Shown in pieces: positions 1 through 13,100 of a stretch of DNA of 64,000 nt (positions are counted from its first letter, which is position 1; the number at the start of each line of letters is the position of its first letter). The translations under genes and the position numbers were made by a program. Source of the DNA: Volvox africanus (taxonomy: Eukaryota; Chlorophyta; Chlorophyceae; Chlamydomonadales; Volvocaceae); NCBI GenBank assembly GCA_030268105.1, contig BSDZ01000089.1, positions 1,612,001 through 1,676,000 of the forward strand, written 5' to 3'. The notes under the pieces were generated by a model. That model searched no databases and was not told the DNA's origin. It saw only the letters and a list, made by a program, of their open reading frames with translations.

Positions 1-549
1 GACAGCGCGCACTGTTGTGCCGGTCGGCCGGCAAAGGGACGAGGCGACGTGTTTCCGATGCGTTGGGGCCAAACAAATGCGACAGACGGATCGGGTTCCA
101 ACGGTGCGCAGCAACAAGGTTACCGGTGTGGTTACAGCCCATCACAAAAACAGCTTTTATTCTAAATCGGCCGCATGAATTTGTGTTTCATCTTCCGATG
201 ATTTACACGTCGGTTGTAAGAGATTCCTCCCCATAACAGCAAAACGTCCAAAAGCCGTTCAGAAAGGAGGAGCCCGATGCAGTAACGTAGTGCTCCCGGG
301 CCTTCGACCTCACGCATGCAGGACGACCGTAAGTCCCGATGGAGCAGAATCGTTAACAGGGCCGCTGATGAGGGACGCCGCTGCGAGGAAGCATTGCAGT
401 TTATACACCCAGCGTGGCGGAGTCATGTACATCCACCATGCCGTACAAGAGCTCTCAGCTTGGTGGGGAAGTTGCCTGCTGCCTGTCCCCCTCGTCCCCC
501 TCGTCCCCCTTGTCCTCCGATGTGCCACATAGCCCCTGTCCGGACCCAC

Positions 550-3500
550 CTGGATCTTTTTCTCTGTGATGGTGTCCAGAGCTGAAGTGGCTTCATCTGT
601 TGGAGTTGGGGTGAGAGGTGACACCGTCAGACGGAATATCCGCATGAACCGGGTTGAGGGGTGGGGGGTGTCGGAGCTCGGACCCGTCAAGACAAGGTGA
701 CAGAAAGACCATGCCCGCTAGCCGAGCATGCCCTGCGGGGGCGTTACCTGGTGGAGAATGCAAGACGTTCAAATTGTCGTAACTGTCCCTCAGAATTCAT
801 GACAACATCATGGAGGTGAGCTCGAACCCCCCTCCCTCCGTAACATTTCTTCATAAAATTGTCTCATTTCTTCAGTATCAGCTCTCGTTTATTCGTCGTC
901 CCCCATTTATTCAAATCCCCGGGGCTTCAGATGTGACGCGATTGTGCCCACCTAGCACCAGTATGGCGGGGTTCTTCAGCAGCGCTCGGGCGAACGCCAC
1001 TCGCTGCTTTTCCCCGCCACTAAGCCGGAGTCCCCGCTCGCCCACGACAGTGTTGTAGCCCTGAAGTCAACAACAGCGGGCGAATCAGCTGCACTCAACT
1101 ACACATAAATTTCCTGGAAAAAAACAGCGGCCTGAAAGACAAAGGTTTTGTTGGAAGGAATGGGTTTGACGCGCCTCGTATTCCCACTGCGTACTGCCCA
1201 CTGGTCCCACCGCCCACTGCGATTGGGGAACCTTCGCTTTCAGCATGGGTCAGATACGCAGAAGCCCCGAAACACTCCATATTCCGGAACCACTTCCGGC
1301 TATCCCAAACCCACGCATCCCACCTTCGGGAACCGGTTGACGATGGTATCGTGGATGCATGCCAGCTTGGCTGCCTCGTGCACCTGAGCCAGAAGGGGAC
1401 AATACGCACCACCTTGCTGTGGTGCTGATTTGCAATGGGCAGCCCACCGCTCATCTCGGGCCATTTCGCATGTCGCCAGTGAGCAGGGCTAACCGGCCTT
1501 CCAGTTTCGGTGAGCAATCGTTCTACACGCGACCCAATGCCTCCACATTGTCAAAGAAGCTAACTAACGCACGTTTTAATTAGCCTTTTTAAAACGCGCT
1601 ACACCGACCCTGAACCTGTCTCAACTGCAAGACTTCCTCTCGCCATTCTCTCCCAGCAGGCTATCCATTATCCAGGCCCCCGAACCGTGCATCAGGTCAC
1701 GGCCTGCGGTCCGTCGCATGAGTTCATGTTCATGTGTATACACATATATGTAGTATAAATAAATACGTGTGTATTCTATGCTGCATAACAAGCAAGCCAA
1801 CGCCAAAACTACGTAATGATAGTCCCCACCCCCAGACGGAGTCCTCTCAAAGGCGTGCGGGGGCTCTCAAAGCCGTACCTGCTCGTCTGTCGCGGATAGG
1901 TTGCCGTACCGAATATTGTGCAGTATTGTATCATTGAACAGGACCGTATCCTGTACACAGCGCCGCCATTTGGGCACGTTTATTTATAATATGATACGAC
2001 GCGATATGAAGTACGGAAAGAGCAGATACGCAAATACGGACGTGTAATGGACGCCGGTGTGTGTGTGTGGAACAGCTGTTACGGTTGTAATGTTCATTGC
2101 CCTTGACGTGCTCGACTATGTATGACCTTAACACCGAAATGTTCAGCTGTCCCGGGCGGAGCGCAAACGTGCATATCAACCAGCGAGATGTAAACATGCG
2201 GAAAATTAATCCACCCTCTTCTGCTTTCCAGTCCATCTGATCCTTCGCGCAGTTGAGATTAAGTTACTCACCTCCTGGCAACGAGCAGTGTTTGCATACG
2301 TGCACTCTAATACAAGCACCATCCTCACGACAAGAGCCAACGGGCTAACTGCCCCCAACCCACTGTACTGCAAATGCAGCTGCGTGCCCTCCCATTCCCC
2401 GTCTTCCATTCCCACCCCCCTCCCACACACACATACACACCTACCTGCGGCACCATGCCCACTGCCTTCCTCAATGACGTCTGGGTCACCTCGCGCATGT
2501 CCTGCCCGTCGATGCGCACGGCCCCCGAAGTCACATCGTAAAACCTATCCACGTAAGGAAAGAGGGTGGAAAGAGCCACAGGACGTCACATGTGGCGGGT
2601 TGGGCAGGGGTTAAATATTGATCATCGTCGCGCGATCGCGGTGATTGGTACGGCCGCACCATCTGGGTGCAAGAACACACTAGAACCCGTGTTATTACGT
2701 GATCTTCTGCCATGTAACCATTACGCTCTCAATGGAACCATTCGCGCTCCACCCCCAGCGCCTTACCGGAAAATGAGCCTCGTGATAGTGGACTTGCCGC
2801 TGCCAGTTGCCCCCACGAAGGCGATGGTTCTTCCCCCCGGTACGCGGAAACTAACATCTCGCAGAACCAGATGACCGGGCTCGTACTGGAATGACACGTT
2901 GTCAAACACCAGCTCGGCTGACGAGAGAATGCAAGGGACGGAGAAGGGACGAGAAAAACGGAAACGCATCCCGTAACTACGACAACAGCAACGATTTCAT
3001 TGCCTACCAAATCGTTGGGGGAGTAACTGAACATAATGGAGGATAAGCCATCCAACCCCCTGCCCTGATGCTATTCCGAGGCAAGTAGCGCGGACCGGTT
3101 GCTTCCACCAGGTGCAGCTCTTCGGACGCGAATACGCAACCCTTCAAACGTTCCGCCAGTCCCCCACCCCCACGGCAGTCCAATAACCAGTCGCTCAACC
3201 CGGTCCCTCAGTGAGCGCCACACCCGCAGTGACAGTCAGGTCCTTGGCCGCAGGGCTGTCCTCCACCACGGACCGCCGGCCCAACAGCTCCAGCAAGTTC
3301 TCCATGTCAATCTGCCAGTAAGGGGCGACGGGACACAGGAAGAAGGGAGACACATCGAGATAAAGAGCCCCACCGCGCGGATCAGATCATGGTGCGACAA
3401 AGCAGGACTGATAGGAGTGGACAGTGAATCCGATCACCACGAACTCTTCCCTCTTATTCCCCGAGACCGTATCCCCTATCAATAAGGGAAGTCCGCGAGG

Positions 3501-6500
3501 AGATTGCGCCGCGTGGCCCATGGTACGGAACATACCATGTATTGCTGGATGGTACGGTAATACGATCCGAAAAAGTTGAGTGGTCCGTACAGCTGCGCCA
3601 TCAGGCTGAGAAACAGAACCGTGTCTCCCACAGTCAACACACCGGCGGAGACACCGCCTGGTGGACGTAGGGGGAAGACGAATAACCAAGTCGGGGGAAT
3701 TTCAACAAATGAACCCAACCCTCAGGAATCAAACCTGGAACCCTGAAATTAAATACTGAACCCGAATGGAAACTTATTTTTGAATACGTGGGCACGGAAA
3801 GGAGTAGTTAAACAAACTAAGCTAGATGATAATGAGCGACACAAGTTGTTAACCAGCGTGACATCATTGGGTGTGAGTCGGGTACCGTTGAGAAAAAGGG
3901 GAGGAATCTAGGTGCGGCTTCGGACCGAGTGGGCGGCGGCTGATTGCAGCGAAGCTGAGTTGGCAGAGGGAAAGGTGCTTTGAAGCAGCGGTGACGAAAG
4001 GAAACCGGGCAAGACACACAGCTCAGGCAAACCTCTACCACCTAACATTCCTTGCCCTTAACCAACCATACCCAACCACTCACCTGCGCACACCAGCAGC
4101 CCCGAGGCAATCCCGCAAAACATAATTGCGCTTTGCACCACGTTGAGCAGGTTGATAGAGTATATGGACTTGAACTCGGCCCCCTGGTAAGCGTCAATGG
4201 CTGCTGCGTACTGCTGTGACTCGTGCCTGCGTTCGCAACAGAGGAAGGGAGCTGTGAGCAGCGGTGAAGAGGACTCGCATGTGGGCCGAAGGGAGGAGGA
4301 GGGGGACCCCGTGAAAGGTGTCATTGTGTGCGGTGCCGTTCACGAGTCAGCATGAACCGCCACTGGCTCTCAGCGCTGCTGGGGCACCGGCTCAACAGCC
4401 TATGCCCATGCCACCGAGAAGCTATAGTGCAGCTAGGTTAGAATTGTTGGCCCCTTCAAAATTTCCTTTCCAGATTCCCCATGCCCCACCGCTGCAGCCC
4501 TCCATCGCTTCCTGCCCCTCCGAAATGGGCGTCCTGCCGCCCTCCATTCACCAGCACTCGGATTACACCACAGTCCCAAGCTCAACAGGTACCCTATTGC
4601 CACTTCGTTTAAAAAGGAATTCCTCTTGCCGCGCCCCCCATTGTTATCTGCTCGATAGGCCTAAACCCCAGCCAGAGCAGGGCTCCACAGCCTCCCTGCC
4701 CCTCCTGCACCACCGCCCCTGGCGCACTTCCCCGTTCTACCCAGGTCGCCCTCCCACGCACTTCTCGTTACAGAAGTACTTGACAGTCTCGTAGTTGAGC
4801 AGCGCATCAGTGGCCCGGCCACTCTTGACCTGTCCAACAGAAAGGGGAGATGATGCGTGATAGATATCGCATATCACCATGTTTGCAAGCCGGCCGTATA
4901 CAGTACTTAACAATCTGCGTTCCAGCAGGATCACTGCGCTCAATCCCCCCCCCCCACCCCTAAGCGGCCCACCTGGTCCGTCTGGTTCATCTCCCTTCGC
5001 AGTTTGCTCCTCCACTCCGTGATGAAAATGGTGAGGGGGATGTAGGAGCCGACGGTGATGAAGACGATCATGGCAATGGTGGGTTCAAGGGCCTGGGCCA
5101 GGTATGTGGCAGCTGCCAGGACGTCGAACATCTGAAAGGCGCGACAGGACGCAGAATAAGTGTACATGGAAAGGAAGGGATAACCACGGCACGGCAGGAC
5201 AGGGTAGGACAGGGCAGGGTGGACAGCGAAGAAGCAGGGCGTGCTTCAACGAGTCCTATGGAACAGGAGCATGCAGTAGTGACGAGCATCTAAGATAATG
5301 GAGATTGGCGGGCTTTTTGTGAGTTTATAACATGCAAGGCTAGGGTGGAGAAAGCAGGGCCTCGGACACGTGGGTCGAGGCGGGAAAAGGCTCCACATGG
5401 GGCAACTCCGGGATAGCCGGAAACTGTTGGAAGTGAGGAACATTTTGCATACAGCTTCAGTGAAGAGGAAACAATGCGGCCCGAGAGAGGGTCCAGGGGC
5501 TGCGCCTTCCAACAGGAAACAGCTCGCCTACACACGCCTGTCAATACTAGCAGTCCCCGACCGCGACCTTCGGAGCGATGAGGACGGTCACCTCGGGTGG
5601 AGACCAATCAAACCGTGGGAGGTGGCAGGAGGCGATTACGATTGTGGTAATAGAGGACAGCATTGCCTTCTCCGTATCTCCATGAGACCTTCCCCACGAG
5701 GAGCGAAATGCATTTCTGCATCACCGCTTCGGAACCTCCTACCTCTGTTCCCGTCTCACATCCCCTTGCGTTGACAACATCCAGTACCAGATATGCACCT
5801 CGTGGTCACACGGTGACAAGTAACTTTGGCCTCCAACAGCCGTCGCAACAGATTTCGTCTTTTCCTTCCCCTCTTCACCAGTCACCCCTCGTACCTGCGG
5901 TAATATATTGAAGAGCACGGTGGACAGCAGGCTCTGCATCGCGTTGGTTCCCCTGTCTACCACCTTGGTCACCTCGCCGGTCTTCTTCCGCAGATGGAAG
6001 GTCAAGTCCAAGCTCATGACGTGGTCGAAGGTACGCAGGCTAATGCGCCTGGAGCGGGTGGAACAGGAGGTTAGACACGAATGTGAGGGAGCACGGAACA
6101 GGATCGGGAGGCAGGCGGCTATTGTTCATCTGCTTGGTAGGTGGTTCAGCTTAGCATTCTTACAGGCAGGAGGTTTCCGTGTCCCCGTGTGCACATACCA
6201 GTTACTGCACGGTGCTTCAGCACTGAGCGATTCGACCTCAAACAACATATGGTATACAGATCTGTCCTAATGCCGCCGCTCAGTGGGCGTGTGTTTTCCG
6301 CGTATTTGCGGCTCCCTCTCCCCGTTCCAACCCTTATCCCACCCACCTGTAGGAATCCTGCGACACGGGAATCCATAGATACGACCTGCCATACCGGATA
6401 GTCGACGCACGGAGGCGCACCACGAGGAGTGCAGGTGTGGGCAGCAAGTAAAGGCGGATCACGAGCTCAAGGAGGGCGCATTCGGGGAGTGGGGAGGTCG

Positions 6501-8504
6501 ATATGGATGGTAGAAGCCAAGGTAGTTGCTAAAACCCCGCCTGAAAGCTCTCAATCCTACCCCACATATCCCCCTTCACTCATCAAGACCTCTCAACAAA
6601 CCCCTGTGCACACACTCCTCTCGGGGTTATCCCATTAACTTCAGAATGGAACCTGTATCAATATCCGCACCGTTTAGAGCAACCCCCGTCTCTCATCCCC
6701 ACTCCCTGCACACCTGATGTTGTTGATGAAGCCCACTACGCCTCCCCCGGCACCGCCCTGGAAGAACACCGCTGTCAGGTAAAGCACTACCCAGGGCCAG
6801 ACAAGCGCGGCAAAGTCCACGCGCTCAGGGCTGGGTCCTTGCCCCTGGTCCGAACCCCACACCGAGAAGCCCAGAAGCCGACCCAGGCCCAAGTCCAGCC
6901 CCAAGCCCCGACCCTCTCGTGCCGCCGCATCCGGCCGCGGGGAACCTCCGCTGTTTCCTGCCGCCAGTTTGTCCACGACCTTCTTGTAAAGGATGGGCAC
7001 GGCCAGGTTGAAAAAACGCATGGCAACCAGCAGCAGCAAGCACAACACTGCCCGCAGCTGCAGCCAGAAGGATTCAGGCCAAACGTACGCGCACGCGTCC
7101 ACGAACAAGCTGATCCAGGTGCTCTTGTCAGCGTCAGCGTCCGTGTCTTCGCCCCTTGCAGCACCGCCAGCTCCTTCAGGCCCCCCAGCTGGCTCCTTAC
7201 CGGTAGCGGCTATGCTACCATTCCCGTCTTCGGCAGCAGCTGCTGGCAGTTGCTGATAGGCCCCCCTTCCATCAAGGCCGGGCGCTGCGGGGCTGAGGCC
7301 CAGCTGCGCCTGCAGGGCAGCAAGTGTGGGTACCCTGCGAGCCCTGCGGAAGCCAAGCCAGCTGATAATGGCAGCCACGACGAGCTGCAACATGTCGGTC
7401 CAAATAGAGGCCTTGATGTACTGAAACGGGATGGCGTGGGTGTCGAAGTACAGCCGGAAGAAGGAATAGAGACTGCGGGATCCGAAGTTAGAGGAGGACA
7501 GGGAATACACAATAAGACGCCGGACCATGGGGAAAGGTTAGACGAACGTAACACCATGATAGGAACCTAGGATGAGGGTGGATGTCGCGCTAAATGGCGT
7601 GTATGGGTTGTAGAAGGGATGGCGAAACGTGAGAGAGAGGGGAAGAGAAGCAGAGACAGAGGGAGGAGGAGGAGGACGTCCCTTTGCCTTAAGCTGGGTG
7701 AGATGGCTGGGTGAAACGCCTTCATCAACTCAACAGTCAAGAGTGCAGGGGTGTATTCCCAGGGGTCGACAAATCCCGCCGGCCGCCAGGAGGGTAGTAC
7801 GCATATCGAGAGGAGCATTAAAACATGATACGGGATGCGGTAGAGATCCGGCTGCAGATTCCGCCATGGGCCATGTACCCCATGACCCCCCCCTCCCGTC
7901 TTATGTGGATATTTTGCCTGAGCGGGTTGGGGTCTGGGGTCTGGGATCGACGCATGTACAATCACACATTCGGGCCTGATCCAGTACTGTGGAGCTCATC
8001 GCACCTGATAAAGTACACAAGGGTTGCTGAAATGGAGGCGATTCGGAAGTCGATGCTGATTGGCAGCCTCCCCGTGTAAATAGCAAAGGAGGCGATGGTG
8101 CCCCAAACCACCATCATACATGCATGGTTGAAAATGTGGAACGGCCACGGCCGCAGCACGGCCAGTCCCACGGTGAAGTGTAGCACGTGTGTGCCGCAGA
8201 GGAAGAGCGCGGCGGCGATATAGGAGCCGTTGAGGCCGGAAATGCCCTTCCGCTGTCTGCCATGTGCATTTAGCTGCTGAGCAACCGCCAATCGGGTGCC
8301 CTGAACCAGCAGTATGATGAGAGTCGTAGCAAGAAGGACCGTGGACGAAAAGGTTTCGAACGAGCAGGGCGACAAAAAAGGCCCAAGCCAGCTGGCATTC
8401 GATAGAGTGCCGCACCATCGCAACCCATGAGTTGAAGCGACGGTCATTTTTAAACTTGCGGTATGTGCGATATGAGATTGCCGTCGGCGAGGCCCACACC
8501 GCAA
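550..8504 (-). CDS. ABCB6/HMT1-type half ABC transporter (3' end off window)
   Basis: Membrane ATP-driven exporter of the ABCB6/HMT1/ATM subfamily (family substrates: porphyrins, glutathione- or phytochelatin-metal conjugates; organelle or vacuole membranes). Exons in coding order: 8504-8019, 7851-7735, 7472-6714, 6385-6347, 6048-5895, 5131-4973, 4829-4762, 4226-4084, 3657-3536, 3311-3200, 2917-2767, 2544-2445, 1950-1879, 1383-1324, 1060-952, 596-550. The first three give about five hydrophobic segments, the TMD0 typical of this subfamily; then the core TMD ([25 protein letters not shown]), then the ATPase domain: Walker [11 protein letters not shown]-loop GMVPQ, signature [12 protein letters not shown], Walker B/D-loop [12 protein letters not shown], the latter split by an intron. 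Phases agree from exon 3 onward. The join 7735/7472 does not keep phase, so a small exon may be missed there. The H-loop exon is not seen in 1-549 and should lie to the left. Substrate unknown. Confidence 0.85.
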
Positions 8505-10193
8505 GAGCCCAAATGTTACAAGTGATATTCCTTAATACGCACTCCTTTTAAAATCAAATGTATTAATCCCTGCGAATTAACGCGGTCTCATGGCTTCGGC
8601 CGTTGGGGGGACTATCGACTGGACGAAAGGACTTCCCATTTGAATAGGGAGACACTGAAAAACAAAACATTATATAATATATGATAATTGTATAGCGCGT
8701 TATTATCTGACGGAGCGACTTGCGACATTTCCTGATGCTGTCATACGACAACCTTGCAACGACGAACGGCCGAATCGCACCGATCCTCCACCCTGCCTTC
8801 ATCCTTGCTCATTCCCTGCTTGAGACGATGTTATAACACAGCCACAACGTTTAAGATAATCTTAAGGTTACTTTGCGGAACATGTTGAAGCGTTTAAACT
8901 ATGTTCAAGGGTGCTAGCAGGGGTGCGGTCTAGTGCAGACACACGCAGACTGCTTATTTCATTAAACCCATTGCAAACGGTTTTCAATGCGGTGATCGGA
9001 ATGGGAATCATGAGGGGTCTTAACCTACTGGCATTTGCGTATGCTCTATGGTGGCATCTCAGAGCGAGTACGGTTTTCCGGTTGATTACGAGCATTCGTA
9101 CGGTTGAGGAGACGTGAGCAGACTGCTCTAGTGAGCAACCATCTCTTTACATAACGAGTTCGTAATCAATCAATTGATTCAACTTCTGAACTCAAAGGAC
9201 TGCAAACATTGCAAATATAATTGGTCGGGTATCGTAAATGTCACTCTCCGCTAAGGGATGGCGTGAAAAAATGGATGCAAAGCAGACTCTTCTGGATGAA
9301 TTCAATCCATCCGAGTCGGTTCTGTGAGCCACCAACTGCCTGGCAGCAACCCAAATCGATGTCCGCGTGCGCCAATGTGTGTCCTATTTTACCGAAGTTT
9401 CAGGAGGCTCCAGGGCAGTACTTATAACGTATCTTTCAAAATATTTGATTGTATCAAGCTCTGTTCAGGCATAGCGTGCAGAGAGCAACCATAGTCGCCG
9501 TGCGATGAATGCATGGCCAGGAGGGGCCAGGCAGCATTGAGTCTCGGCTACTCTTCAAGCACCGGCCTGCACCGAAAATAGGTTGGTTTCGCAGCACAGA
9601 AAAAAATATTTATGTAGCAGAAAAAACGTCAACATACATTCGCAGACATCGGCCTGCAGATATGAAAGCAACTCTGTATGAAGTAGTCTATTAAGCGGGG
9701 ATGGGCAACGTTACGTCATATTTATAACATGAATCTTCAAAGGCACTTATATGAATTAGATCCAGTAAGTTGACACCGGTGACCCGGTCTGATACCGGTA
9801 TTCCCGTCTCTTGATATATAGTACGGCATAAAACCGACAGAAAGGCATCATCGATTAAACATTCGATATGTTTTAATAGGAAATGCCCACGGCCTTCTGA
9901 ATACGTTAATGCTATTAGCTGGTTTAGACCAAGTGGCTTGCAGATGTCCGATGTTTTCGGTTTTCGGCTGATCAAGATATCCGAGAGCAGCCTGATTTAC
10001 CTCGTTTATAAGTACTCATGTTCGTGATCATGATTGCCATCTGAGGTGTGTCTAGGCAACCCAGCTTACCAAATGGATTTTCCTGGATGCTACGTTTATG
10101 GTGGGAGGAAGAGGAAGCATAATCAGGGTACGGGTTTGATATTTAAAAATATATCCAAGCATTGGTCATAATCCTCGCTTCTTGGCGTTGCAG
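8505..10193. other. Intergenic region between divergent genes
   Basis: This 1.7-kb stretch separates the minus-strand ABC transporter from the plus-strand repeat-module gene, and should hold both promoters. It is richer in A+T than the flanking exons. I found no convincing exon, although the first plus-strand exon I can support at 10194 starts with what looks like a splice acceptor, so one or more short 5' exons of that gene may be hidden here. A minus-strand open frame at 9691-9975 has no family signal. Confidence 0.5.
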
Positions 10194-13100
10194 GTATTGA
10201 CCTACGGTCAGCCCTTGATGCGCACATTCGTGATCACTTGAACATGACGGCGTTAAGGACACAGGACAAAAGCTTGATGGCATGGACTCTTGGAGACCTC
10301 GCGTTCTTCTGCTACGCGTCCGCAGTTGAAGCGCAAGACAGCCGAGGCGTGCCCGCGATGCAGGCCGTGCACCATATGAATTTTTTTGAAGCTGCGCAAT
10401 TCATTGCTTCTGAACGTGGTATCCTGGGCCAGACTTCCGACGATGTCCTGAAGCGCGTATCCGTCAGTATGGCCGCGCGCTTCGTTAAGTCCCGCCTGCC
10501 TGAGGCTCTTGAGTCGTTCATCGCTGAACACGGCCCGGCACCCTGCAAGCTAAGTGCACGATCATTTCAGGCAGAGAATGCGCGGTCGCAGCTTGCAACC
10601 CCAGTTGCAGTGCGCCAGGATATTGCATCGGCAGCTGCTGCTTCGCACGGCACCGGGTCCCGTCCATCTCACATTAACCCAGCCTCCGGCAGCGCTCGCA
10701 CTTCTGCAGGTCCCATGGAACCCCAACCTGTCCGGTGTGGCAGACATGCTACAGATCGGGTGCCTCATGGTGGCTGCCAGCCCTTATTCAGGAACTATGG
10801 CACACAAACCTGGGACTCCCTACTAACGCCAAGTTGGAGGCTCCCGCAAGAGCCCCAGATGGAGGCCGAAGAGCAGGGAGTCGGAGCCCCATCCCCATCC
10901 CGATCTGACGAACTGCAAGCCGGAGCTTTTCGCCGGAGCTGTGGCACACAAACATGGGCCTACCTCGCAGCACATGTGGCGAGGCCTTCTCCATTGCAGG
11001 AGCCTAAGCCGGGTATCCAGGCAGAGGAGCCCCAAGAAATTGCACCCCAGGCGGCGACCAACCCGATGGCTCTACCAGCAACGCCATCTCAAGCTTCGCC
11101 AGCCCATCAGGCTCCTGACCCGTCAACCCAGCAGCCCACCGCTGCCGCAGATACAGCGCGGGTTGGCGACAATGACAGTGGCATCAGGGACACAGGCATC
11201 AAGAACACTTGCGTTAACAATGCTGGAGCCAGCAATGCTGATACTGGTAGGGCAAGGGATTGGGAGGACGCTTGCAGGATGCGTCGTGTACCCAACATGA
11301 CGTATGAGAGTACCAATTTCGATACGGACACGGTTCCGAATGAGGGTGAAGTGGTCATTAATTTTACAGCTTCAGTTAAGTGTGACCAGCAAGCTGCCCT
11401 GCAACAGTCACTGTGCCTGCCAAAACAGACTGGGCTCCGTCGGTCACCACTCCAGCAACGACAGGGTTCCCTGCCACCGCCACTGGCATCGCCGCGGGTC
11501 CCCTCATCACAGCAGCACACGCAGCATCCACCGGTGATACTCTGCCAGCGGCCGCAACAGTGGCAGCGCCAGCAGGAGCAGTGGCAACATCAGCCTCTAA
11601 CATCGCATCGTCGGCACTGGCAGCAGCAATCATCACGCAACCGTGCACCTAAATATTTGCCATCAGGTCCATCCAGTGGTGAGCCGCGCTGCCTGGGCCC
11701 GCCAATGGTGGCGGATAAGCTGCTGCCGCAGCCCAACGTAGGCGGCCAGGAAAGCAACAGCAATACACCGGTAGCTGCAGTGGAAGAAGCTGCCGCCCGT
11801 CCTGCGGCCAACCATGAACATCACCTTGGAGAGTCCGAGCAGCACTGGCAGCGACAGCAGCAGCAGGATCAGGGGCAAGATCACTATCAGGAACAAGGAC
11901 AAGAGCATCACCAACATAGGCAGGGATATCACCCGTGGCTGGGGCAGCAACAGAGTCACTTGCAGCCTCCCCAGGAGCAACAGGCTAAGCAGTGTGAGGC
12001 AGCGGGGATAAGGGCGCAGGAGGCACAGCAGCAGCAGCAGATGCAAACACTGTCGCCACAAAGGCAGGCATGCGGACGGCCTGATGTTCTAGACCAGCTG
12101 CGGCTAGCGGGGCAGTGCGAGGAAGAACGGGTGGCGTCTGCAGCTGCGGCTGCCGCTGCGGCCTTGGTAGCGGGTTCTGCACGCTCGAGCGCTGGTGAAC
12201 ACCGAGTAGTGCAAACATCTTTTGCTGGTGCGGGAATTGCCGGCGGTGCTGCTGCTGCTCCTGCCGCCGTGGCGGCAACTGGTGGGCTGACGATGGCAGC
12301 TGCTGCTGCCACAGGCCACCAGTGTATGCATGCCGCAGTTTCGGGAGCAGCGGCGACGGCGACGGCGGCTGACACTCTGAGGGAGCCTCTGCTCAGTCGG
12401 TTGCGCCGTGAGTACCACAAACGCCTGGCCAACGCTGCATTAGGAAACCGGCTGCGCAAGCACTTATGCAAGAAGGTAACATGCAAAGATATGGAGTGGA
12501 GTATTTTGGCGCGAAAGTAGTTCGATTTCGTGCCATTATGTTACCTGGGGCTCCACCCAAACAATGACCTTCCTCATCGCCTCATGCATATAAGGTCTGG
12601 GTTGAAGCCGATTCACTCGTTGCCTAGACCCCTGCGGTTTATAACCAACATAGAGGATTTTAAGGCTTGTAAACCCCTCGACAACTACTTTCAGCAGTGA
12701 CATTAGGAACAAAGGTTCAGCTCTGAAAACCCAAAGTGTCTTGTCTAGGTGAGCGCTGGCATGCAGCCATGAAGACAAACCCCTCGAGTTTAAGGCATAG
12801 AAGCGTTCATGTGCTGGACCGATGGTACTGAGCACCCCTACCTTGCTCTGGCTGTGATGCTTATCACGCGGACATGTTTTTTGGAGAAATATTTCTGGTT
12901 TGAGTTATGTTATGTAGGAACTTGAGGTCTAAAACCAGGGTGCTGAGCCGCAGTACGGCTCGGCACACTGGTACTTGACACCGCAGTACTTGACACCATG
13001 AGGGCAATGGTGATAAGGTAGTGCTCCTTAGACAAAGGACCCTGAGGGATCACAGGGGATGTGATTCCTCTGTTACACTCCCTTCCTTGAGCGAACATGC

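Noticed and set aside
60..170. Possible ABC H-loop exon (VAAHR on the minus strand)
   Set aside because: The residues after AHR (WNP) do not match the conserved LST, no acceptor or donor fits, and the next upstream exon ends properly at 550; the real exon probably lies left of the window.
6839..7570. 243-codon plus-strand open frame
   Set aside because: It is the antisense shadow of the large transmembrane exon of the ABC transporter.
9691..9975. 94-codon minus-strand ORF
   Set aside because: No family motif, no supporting splice sites, ordinary intergenic composition.
11956..12486. Long minus-strand ORFs opposite the Gln/Ala-rich exon
   Set aside because: Antisense of CAG/GCT-type codon repeats gives long stop-free frames rich in C, L and A; no independent signal.
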